Positions 12,712-17,761 of a stretch of 17,761 nt of DNA are shown piece after piece. Within the stretch, counting starts at the first letter, position 1. Each line of letters starts with the position of its first letter. This DNA comes from CAYJXJ01 sp964374095 (GTDB taxonomy: Bacteria; Elusimicrobiota; Elusimicrobia; UBA1565; UBA9628). A program made the translations under genes and the position numbers. Under the pieces are notes generated by a model. The model was not told the origin of the DNA. It worked only from the letters and a program-made list of their open reading frames with translations, and did no database searches. The DNA is taken from NCBI GenBank assembly GCA_964374095.1, contig CAYJXJ010000091.1, positions 1-17,761 on the forward strand, in the 5' to 3' direction.

Positions 12712-13161
12712 CTAGGGCGCGGGCTGGCGGGAGATGTCCAGGGAATTGCGGCGGCCCTTATCCCAGAACTTGAGTTGGACGCGGGTCAACGAGCCTTCCT
12801 CCACCCGCACGAACCGCTCGCGCGGCTGCCATGGCTCCGCGAGGGCCTGGGCGTCGCCGGCCGGGCCGACTTCCCAGACCTCGAAACGCAGCAGGCGGTT
12901 GCCGGCGGGGAGGCGCCCCAGCCAGCGCCGCTCCGAGGAGCGCGGGCCCGCCGTGGTCTGTCCCGCGGGCGCGCCGTCGGCGAAGACCTTGACGTAGGCG
13001 AGGGTGTCCTCCTCGCGGGTTTCGACGACCTCGAGGACGAGGACCTCGATGTTGGGATTGGCCACCGCCGGCGGGGGGGCTTCGGGAGGGGCGACCACCT
13101 GCGTGCGGGAGGCGCATCCCGCCGCCCACAGGGCCAGGGCCGCCCCGATGCACCGTTTCAC
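12712..13161 (-). CDS. Small lipoprotein of unknown function
   Basis: A 149-residue lipoprotein. MKRCIGAALALWAAGCAS is a lipoprotein signal with lipobox WAAGC and acylation at Cys16. A Pro/Ala-rich linker (about 20-35) leads to a domain rich in beta strands: NIEVLVLEVVETREEDTLAYVKVFADG, RRWLGRLPAGNRLLRFEVWEVG, RFVRVEEGSLTRVQLKFWD. This could be a transthyretin or PEGA-like sandwich, but I do not recognise the family. The GTG at 13161 overlaps the stop of the upstream PPC-repeat lipoprotein (GTGA), so they form a coupled pair and may work together in the envelope. It is convergent with the TolC-like gene across the hairpin element. Confidence 0.8.
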   Translation of the reverse strand: MKRCIGAALALWAAGCASRTQVVAPPEAPPPAVANPNIEVLVLEVVETREEDTLAYVKVFADGAPAGQTTAGPRSSERRWLGRLPAGNRLLRFEVWEVGPAGDAQALAEPWQPRERFVRVEEGSLTRVQLKFWDKGRRNSLDISRQPAP

Positions 13162-14702
13162 CGGGCCCTCACCCGCAGGGTGTATTTGTCCCGGACGTTG
13201 TTCTGCGCCGGGTCGGCCGGGGCGAGGCGCAGGGCGTAGGTTCCGGGCTCGAGGTCGAGTTCCAGGAGCGCCGGCTCGCCGGCTTTCCCGGCTGTCTGGG
13301 ATTTGAGCTCCCGGTATTCCTGGTCGAAGAGAGTCACGGACCAGCGCACGTTGAGTATGCCGGTGGTCTCGATCGAAATGCGGCTTTTCTGATAGACGTT
13401 GAACTCGTAGAAATCCACGTCGCCTTTGGGCGCGGCGTAGCCGTCCACGGATTCGCCGACCTTAATGGCCTGGGGAGTGCGCGAGCTGTCGTTGATCTCG
13501 TACTCCAAGCCGCCGATGGCCGTCGTCAGGACTCGCTCCAGGGTGTAAAACTTCCTCTCATCGGCGAGTTTGCGGCCCTTTTCGGAGACCGTCAGGTACA
13601 CCGTGGTCCCGGAGAGCCCGAGGCCGGTCAAGGTCTCGGGCGCCTCGCGCCCCATGTTGTCGATCGTGAGCAGGGCCGCGCCGAACTCATCGCTCAAGCG
13701 CAGTTCCAGGTCCATCCCGGGCAGGGCCCCGAGCCGGGCCGAAAGCAGCTGGCGGGTGCCGCTGGCCGCTTCGATCCGGTACCAATCGACGTCGCCCGCG
13801 TGGGAGATCTGTCCCGTCACCGAGTCCTGGGAGAGCGGCGTGGCGTCGAGCCGCTGATCGTTGGGCTCGAATTCGGTCTTGCCCGCGTAGGGGATGAGTT
13901 CGGTGAGTATCTCGTAGGGCGCCGCGGCGTTGGCCGAGCGCGCCTTGCCGCGCAGGCGCATGAGCAGCTGCATGGGCCCGCGGACTCCGAAATTGCGCAG
14001 AATCTCGGGCTGGCCGGGACCGGACCCGTCCACCTCGCGCAATTTGTAGCCGTTGCCGTCGTAGAGCTCGAGAATGGGATCGATCCCCGGGACGCCGCTC
14101 AGGTCCACGTTGAGCGAGAAGAGCCCGGTTTGGTCCACCGCGATCTTGAACCAGTCCTCCTCCTGGGTTTCTCCATCCGGGCCGAGGAGGTTGCGCGCCG
14201 GATGGTAGTGTCCCTTGAGAACCCCCAACGCGGGGAGGGGGCCCGCGGCGAGAGTCGAGTCGTTGGGCTCGAGTTCGCGGCCCGCCGCGTTTTCGAGTTC
14301 GAGTTGGAGGGAATACTCCTGGCCGGGGTTGTTGGACCGCGGCTGCTTGTTGGCCAGGGTGAGGAAGTAGACCCCGCGGGAAACCCCCAGGTCGGTCCCC
14401 TCCTCCTCGCCGCCGCTTGCCGTTTCATCGAAGACCTTCAGCGGCCGGCCGTCCTTGTCGGACCAGGTGACGACGAAGTCCACGTCCTTGATGCCGCTGA
14501 GCTTCCAGGAGACGACCCCGGAGTCGCGGGAGACGTCCAGGCGGTAGACGTCCTTGTCTTGGGGACTTGAGATGGTGCCGCGCTGAACCCGGCCGGGCCG
14601 CAGCGCCGTGGCCGAGGCCGTGTCTTCATTGGGCTCCTTCTCCCGGCCGCGGCCGCAGGCCGCCAGAGCCAGGCAGCCCGCGATGAAAACCGCGCGTCTC
14701 AT
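13158..14702 (-). CDS. Lipoprotein with four tandem PPC-like domains
   Basis: A 514-residue envelope lipoprotein. MRRAVFIAGCLALAACG is a lipoprotein signal, lipobox LAAC with acylation at Cys16. Four repeats of about 125 residues follow, each opening with an E-P-N-D-type motif: EPNEDTASATAL (about 23), EPNDSTLAAGPL (about 145), EPNDQRLDATPL (about 277) and EINDSSRTPQAI (about 400). Each then has a D-x-D-x-Y/F core (DKDVYRLDV, EEDWFKIAV, DVDWYRIEA, DVDFYEFNV). This is the hallmark of PPC (bacterial pre-peptidase C-terminal) beta-sandwich domains, usually attached to secreted proteases; here no catalytic domain is present. It may bind calcium, partners or carbohydrate. A TTGCCG-18-TACAAT promoter ends seven bases before ATG 14702, with no Shine-Dalgarno. 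The small lipoprotein follows in a GTGA overlap. Confidence 0.87.
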   Translation of the reverse strand: MRRAVFIAGCLALAACGRGREKEPNEDTASATALRPGRVQRGTISSPQDKDVYRLDVSRDSGVVSWKLSGIKDVDFVVTWSDKDGRPLKVFDETASGGEEEGTDLGVSRGVYFLTLANKQPRSNNPGQEYSLQLELENAAGRELEPNDSTLAAGPLPALGVLKGHYHPARNLLGPDGETQEEDWFKIAVDQTGLFSLNVDLSGVPGIDPILELYDGNGYKLREVDGSGPGQPEILRNFGVRGPMQLLMRLRGKARSANAAAPYEILTELIPYAGKTEFEPNDQRLDATPLSQDSVTGQISHAGDVDWYRIEAASGTRQLLSARLGALPGMDLELRLSDEFGAALLTIDNMGREAPETLTGLGLSGTTVYLTVSEKGRKLADERKFYTLERVLTTAIGGLEYEINDSSRTPQAIKVGESVDGYAAPKGDVDFYEFNVYQKSRISIETTGILNVRWSVTLFDQEYRELKSQTAGKAGEPALLELDLEPGTYALRLAPADPAQNNVRDKYTLRVRAR

Positions 14703-14709
14703 TCCGGCG

Positions 14710-14739
14710 ATTGTAGCTCTTCCCCGGACCGGGCGGCAA
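14710..14739 (-). promoter_or_regulatory. Promoter of the PPC-lipoprotein gene
   Basis: Minus strand: -35 TTGCCG (14739-14734), 18-base spacer, -10 TACAAT (14715-14710). Seven bases separate it from ATG 14702, so transcription would begin at or beside the start codon. Confidence 0.5.
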
Positions 14740-14851
14740 ACCCGGTTAGAAACCGCGTTGCGCGCGGGAGGGCCGGCGGCGCACCGCCGCTTCCAGGCCT
14801 TCTTCCCGGCGCGGCGGGGCCCTCCGGCTCAGGCCGCGAGGCGCGGCCTCT

Positions 14852-14860
14852 GGTATCATG
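14852..14860 (+). promoter_or_regulatory. Extended -10 upstream of the MltC-like gene
   Basis: TGGTATCAT (TATCAT 14855-14860) fits an extended -10. A transcript would start near 14867 and run straight into the terminator hairpin at 14870-14899. Tentative. Confidence 0.3.
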
Positions 14861-14869
14861 ACCGTATTG

Positions 14870-14908
14870 GCGGGGACGGGACGGTGGCCTGTCCCCGCCT
14901 TCTCTTTT
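14870..14908 (+). terminator. Intrinsic terminator / attenuator before the MltC-like gene
   Basis: Stem GGCGGGGAC (14870-14878) with GTCCCCGCC (14891-14899), extendable by two pairs, followed by TTCTCTTTT (14900-14908). The ATG is 17 bases downstream. No plus-strand gene lies upstream for over 2 kb, so there is no obvious coding transcript to end; an attenuation role or a very short RNA is possible. Confidence 0.6.
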
Positions 14909-14909
14909 G

Positions 14910-14915
14910 TAGAAT
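14910..14915 (+). promoter_or_regulatory. Possible -10 (TAGAAT) of the MltC-like gene
   Basis: TAGAAT follows the terminator directly, ten bases before ATG 14926. It matches the box of the 6276 gene. No good -35 is seen, since the terminator stem occupies that place. Confidence 0.35.
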
Positions 14916-14925
14916 GGCGTCACCC

Positions 14926-16176
14926 ATGATGATCCATGCGGCGCTGGGGTTGGCCCTCAGCCTATGGCCCGAGGCCGTTCTCGCCCAGGACGACTCCAAG
15001 TTCTCGGAGCTCGAGCGCGAGGCGACCCAGGTCCCCGGGGCGGACGCGCAGGACTTCGACCAGGCGCGCGAGGAGATGCGCCGGGCCTACGCCGACGGCG
15101 CGCGCCGCCAATCCGAGGAGATCGCGGCCTTGTCGGCGCAGATGCAGAAGGACTATGCCCGTATGCTCGAGCGTCTGGAGGCCCAGCGGCGGGAACTGCG
15201 GGGGCGGGTGGAGCGCCAATGGACCCAATTCCTGGAATCGACCACCAAGGTGTGGGTGGACTATAGCCCGGACGCCGGGACCCGCTCCACGGTCGATTTC
15301 GAAAAGGGCGAGATCGAGATCGAAGCCCTGGTGCCGGTCGAGGAGGTGAGGCCGGGCAAGACCGAGGCCGTCCCCTTCGACCGTCTTAACAAGAAGGAGC
15401 AAGCGAAGGTCAAGAGCATCGCCCAAGACAAGCTCGGGGAGCAGGTCCAGAGAGCGCTGGCGCAGAAAGGGGAGTCCGGGGCGCCGGTTCTCGAAGACCA
15501 AGTCAAGGCCCCGGACGGCCGGCCGGTCACCCCCGACAACGCCCGGACCTACGTCAAGGAGACCCTCCCCTCCAAGATCGAGGTCGAGAGCAAGCCCGTT
15601 GTCGCCCAGGATGGAAAACCCCGGCTGAAGGTCACGGTCAAGATCCCCATGGTCCCCGAGCACCTCAGAATCCGCGCCCAGCGCCACAAGCCGCGGGTCG
15701 AGGAGGTCTCCCGCAAGTATCGCCTCGATCCGGCGCTGGTCTTCGCCGTCATCCACACCGAGTCGCAATTCAACCCCCAGGCCAGGTCCCCGGCTCCGGC
15801 CTTCGGCCTCATGCAGTTGATGCCCCCCCATGGCGCCCGGGAGGCCTACAAGTTCCTCCACCGCGAGGACAAGATCGTCTCTCCGGAATACCTCTACGAC
15901 CCGGACAACAACATCCTGCTCGGGGCCACCTACCTCCACTTGCTCGAGACCCGGGATTTCAAGAAGGTCAAGAATTCCGACTCCCGCCGTTCCCTGATGA
16001 TCGCGGCGTACAATTGCGGTCCCGGCTGCGTGCGCAAGAACGTCTTGTCCCAGGGCGACCCCAACGCCGCCACGCCCGATGAGATCAATTCCCGCATCCG
16101 CCGCTACGCCCCCAAGGAGACCCGGGAGTACCTGCCCCAGGTCCAGAGCCGCATGGAGCTCTACCGTGAGCTCTGA
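14926..16176 (+). CDS. MltC-like membrane-bound lytic murein transglycosylase
   Basis: A 416-residue enzyme that cleaves the glycan strands of peptidoglycan to 1,6-anhydro products. Residues 1-21 form a signal peptide (ALGLALSLWPEAVLAQ) without a lipobox, unlike E. coli MltC. Residues about 25-105 form a charged coiled coil (EMRRAYADGARRQSEEIAAL and on). Residues about 105-245 match the MltC N-terminal (DUF3393-like) domain: TKVWVDYSPDAGTRSTVDFEKGEIEIEA. Residues about 255-416 are the SLT goose-lysozyme-like domain: HTESQFNPQA with catalytic Glu279, FGLMQLMP, AAYNCGPGCV, and YLPQV. ATG 14926 is preferred to the in-frame ATG 14914, which overlaps a TAGAAT box. It starts a three-gene unit; its end overlaps the HD gene. 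Confidence 0.9.
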   Translation: MMIHAALGLALSLWPEAVLAQDDSKFSELEREATQVPGADAQDFDQAREEMRRAYADGARRQSEEIAALSAQMQKDYARMLERLEAQRRELRGRVERQWTQFLESTTKVWVDYSPDAGTRSTVDFEKGEIEIEALVPVEEVRPGKTEAVPFDRLNKKEQAKVKSIAQDKLGEQVQRALAQKGESGAPVLEDQVKAPDGRPVTPDNARTYVKETLPSKIEVESKPVVAQDGKPRLKVTVKIPMVPEHLRIRAQRHKPRVEEVSRKYRLDPALVFAVIHTESQFNPQARSPAPAFGLMQLMPPHGAREAYKFLHREDKIVSPEYLYDPDNNILLGATYLHLLETRDFKKVKNSDSRRSLMIAAYNCGPGCVRKNVLSQGDPNAATPDEINSRIRRYAPKETREYLPQVQSRMELYREL

Positions 16177-16624
16177 GCGTCCCCGGCCGACTTTGGAAGA
16201 CGCGATCCTGTTGGCCACGGAGGTCCATCGCGGCCAGAAGGACAAGGGCGGCGCCCCCTACATCCTGCATCCTCTCCGGGTCATGCTGCGGGTGGCCGGG
16301 GACACGGAGCAGATGGCCGCGGTGCTGCATGACGTGGTCGAGGACACCTGGGTCACCTTGGAGCAGCTCCGAAAGGACGGCTATCCGGAGGCCGTCGTGC
16401 GGGCCGTGGACTGCCTCTCGCGCCGCAAGGACGAAGACTACGACGCCTTTGTCGCGCGGATCAATCCCAACGCCGTGGCGCGGCGGGTCAAGCTCGCCGA
16501 TCTCGAAGACAATATGGACTTGAGCCGCATTCCGGCTCCCACCGACAAGGACCGCAAGCGCGTCGAGAAATACCGCCGGTATTTCCGGGAGTTGAGCTGG
16601 CAGCCGAGGACGCCCGGTCGATAA
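16166..16624 (+). CDS. Small HD-domain (p)ppGpp hydrolase-like protein
   Basis: A 152-residue stand-alone HD-family protein like the hydrolase half of RelA/SpoT (small alarmone hydrolase, MESH1 type). Key residues appear in order: EVHRGQ (His21), PYILHPLRV (His35), VLHDVVEDT (His55, Asp56, Glu59, Asp60) and VKLADLEDN (Asp112, Asn116). These form the manganese site and nucleotide pocket used to remove the 3' pyrophosphate of (p)ppGpp. No synthetase or regulatory domain is present. GTG 16166 starts inside the transglycosylase gene with GGAG seven bases upstream (11-base overlap). Other HD phosphohydrolase activities are possible. The longer open frame from 16079 is shadow sequence. Confidence 0.85.
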   Translation: MSSERPRPTLEDAILLATEVHRGQKDKGGAPYILHPLRVMLRVAGDTEQMAAVLHDVVEDTWVTLEQLRKDGYPEAVVRAVDCLSRRKDEDYDAFVARINPNAVARRVKLADLEDNMDLSRIPAPTDKDRKRVEKYRRYFRELSWQPRTPGR

Positions 16625-16641
16625 CTGCCGCGCGGCAAGCC

Positions 16642-17718
16642 GTGATTTCCGTGTGCGCCGCCGTGATCCTCCGTTCGGGCGCGGTCCTGCTCGCGCGGCG
16701 CGGCCCCGGCCGCCGGCACGCCGGGCTCTGGGAGTTTCCGGGCGGGCGCATCGAGAAGGGAGAGGCCCCCGCCGCCGCGCTCGCGCGCGAACTGCGCGAG
16801 GAGCTGGGGGTCGAGGCGGAGGTCGGCGCCGAGGCCGCCCGCAGCCGCCACCGCTATGATTTCGGCGAGATCGAGCTGATCGCGATGTTCGTCCCAAGAT
16901 TTTCCGGCGCGCTCAAGCTCACCTGCCACGACCGGGCCGCATGGGTTCCGGCGCGGCGCCTGCGGGAGTACGCTCTGGTCCCCGCCGATATCCCGATCGC
17001 CGAGACTATCGCCTCGCATCGCCGCCGCAAGCGCTACACGGGCACGCACCCGCGGGCCTTCGGCCAGAAGTACAAGGAGCTGGGGGGAGATCCCACGGAA
17101 GCCGCCAAGGCCATGGCCCGCGGCTCGACGCCGGCGGGGGCGCATCGGCCGGTGATGCTGGCCCAGGTGCTGGAGGCCCTGGAGCCTCTGGAGGGCCGGA
17201 CGGTGCTCGATGGCACGCTCGGCTGGGGCGGGCATGCCGCGGCGCTGGCGCGCCGCGCGGGTCCCGCGGGCTCGGTCATCGCGCTCGACCGCGACGGCGA
17301 GGAGCTGGCCCGCGCCGAGAAGCGCCTGCGCGGGCTCGGCTTGGCCGTCGTCGCCCGCCACGCCGATTACGCGAGCGCCCTGACGGTGATCCGGAGCCTC
17401 GGGCTTGACGGCGTGGACGCGCTCCTGGCCGACCTGGGAGTCTCCTCCATGCAGCTCGACCGGCCCGAGCGCGGGCTGTCCTTCAAGACCGACGGACCCC
17501 TGGACATGCGCATGGATCGCTCCCGCGGCCGGACGGCCGCGGAGTGGCTCGCGGCGGCCTCGGAGGCCGATATCGCGGAGGCCTTGGCGCGTTTCGGCGA
17601 CGAGCCGGACGCCGTGAAGATCGCCAAAACGCTCGCCGCCTTGTCGGTCCGCGACCGCTCACCGAAGACGACGCGGGAACTGGCCGCGGCCGTGGCCGCC
17701 GCCAAGGGCCTAGTGTAG
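16642..17718 (+). CDS. Nudix hydrolase fused to truncated RsmH-like rRNA methyltransferase
   Basis: One open frame of 358 residues with two domains. Residues 1-127 are a MutT-like Nudix hydrolase: LWEFPGGRIEKGE and the complete Nudix box from Gly35 to Val57 (ELREELGV), suited to damaged-nucleotide pyrophosphate cleavage. Residues about 130-358 begin RRRKRYTGTHPRAFGQKYKEL, an N-terminal extension I associate with an RsmH paralogue, then RPVMLAQVLEAL, VLDGTLGWGGH (SAM motif), ALDRDGEEL and DALLADLGVSSMQLDRP. The C-terminal third of RsmH, including the FQALRI and SFHSLEDR regions, is missing: the frame stops at GLV in apparent mobile-element sequence. No start codon separates the domains, so the fusion is direct unless an indel has joined two genes. 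GTG 16642 is the start; no Shine-Dalgarno is seen. 17 bases follow the HD gene. Confidence 0.8.
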   Translation: MISVCAAVILRSGAVLLARRGPGRRHAGLWEFPGGRIEKGEAPAAALARELREELGVEAEVGAEAARSRHRYDFGEIELIAMFVPRFSGALKLTCHDRAAWVPARRLREYALVPADIPIAETIASHRRRKRYTGTHPRAFGQKYKELGGDPTEAAKAMARGSTPAGAHRPVMLAQVLEALEPLEGRTVLDGTLGWGGHAAALARRAGPAGSVIALDRDGEELARAEKRLRGLGLAVVARHADYASALTVIRSLGLDGVDALLADLGVSSMQLDRPERGLSFKTDGPLDMRMDRSRGRTAAEWLAAASEADIAEALARFGDEPDAVKIAKTLAALSVRDRSPKTTRELAAAVAAAKGLV

Positions 17719-17761
17719 TGGCCCATAAATAGCTTGACAGTAGCCCTCGACGTAGGCTATG
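17709..17761. mobile_element. Possible end of an insertion element interrupting the methyltransferase
   Basis: The RsmH-like reading stops abruptly here. The following sequence is AT-richer (GTGTAGTGGCCCATAAATAG), contains TTGACA (17734-17739) like the outward or inward -35 in an IS terminal repeat, and ends with ATG at 17759-17761. CTAG (17710-17713) could be part of a target duplication. The other end is outside the window, so the assignment is inferred. Confidence 0.4.

Noticed and set aside
14962..16245. 427-residue minus-strand frame opposite the MltC-like gene
   Set aside because: Leu/Asp/Gly-rich mirror of a high-GC gene; the plus strand has clear SLT and HD motifs.
1..17761. CRISPR array, tRNA or rRNA genes
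   Set aside because: No spaced direct repeats, cloverleaf with conserved T-arm, or rRNA signature found on either strand.

Overview
The window is a strongly GC-rich, densely coding bacterial segment from a Gram-negative cell: it encodes a TolC-type outer-membrane channel, a tripartite efflux pump, lipoproteins with lipoboxes, a periplasmic FKBP isomerase and an MltC-like lytic transglycosylase. An MFS transporter that carries an N-terminal signal-peptide-like segment and a long Pro/Ala/Gly linker reminds me of proteins from Elusimicrobiota. That assignment is a weak guess. No rRNA, tRNA or CRISPR array is visible.

Layout. Positions 37-1460 (-) hold a translationally coupled pair: a periplasmic FKBP isomerase, then an ETHE1-like metallo-beta-lactamase-fold protein. 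A nearly palindromic -10 box at about 1517 may serve both this pair and a small Cys-motif protein at 1537-1845 (+). Positions 2100-3074 (+) encode a secreted thioredoxin-like protein with a CSDC motif, flanked by two copies of a 13-base direct repeat. Positions 3231-5307 (-) hold the MFS transporter, split by an apparent one-base frameshift in a G4 run. Positions 5432-6208 (-) encode a zinc-ribbon/TM/carboxypeptidase-regulatory-like protein, divergent from an unrecognised gene at 6276-6818 (+). Positions 6825-7110 look like a free-standing structured RNA or leader, with promoter, three hairpins and intrinsic terminator, just before an alpha/beta hydrolase (7112-7849).

Positions 7983-12656 (+) form a self-contained efflux locus: a consensus sigma70 promoter, a TetR regulator, then a DevC-like permease, ABC ATPase, HlyD-type adaptor and TolC-family channel with overlapping ends. 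The operator TAGACTGA-N4-TCAGTCTA sits at the tetR start, with a near-identical copy on the permease start. The TolC gene ends inside a 30-bp perfect hairpin (12633-12697).

Positions 12712-14702 (-) encode two coupled lipoproteins, the larger with four PPC-like repeats. Positions 14926-17718 (+) encode an MltC-like transglycosylase, an HD-family (p)ppGpp-hydrolase-like protein and an in-frame fusion of a Nudix hydrolase with an RsmH-like rRNA methyltransferase. The methyltransferase is cut short near the right edge by what looks like the end of a mobile element.

A recurring theme is the use of -10 boxes only 5-10 bases from the start codon with no Shine-Dalgarno, suggesting leaderless or near-leaderless transcripts for several genes.
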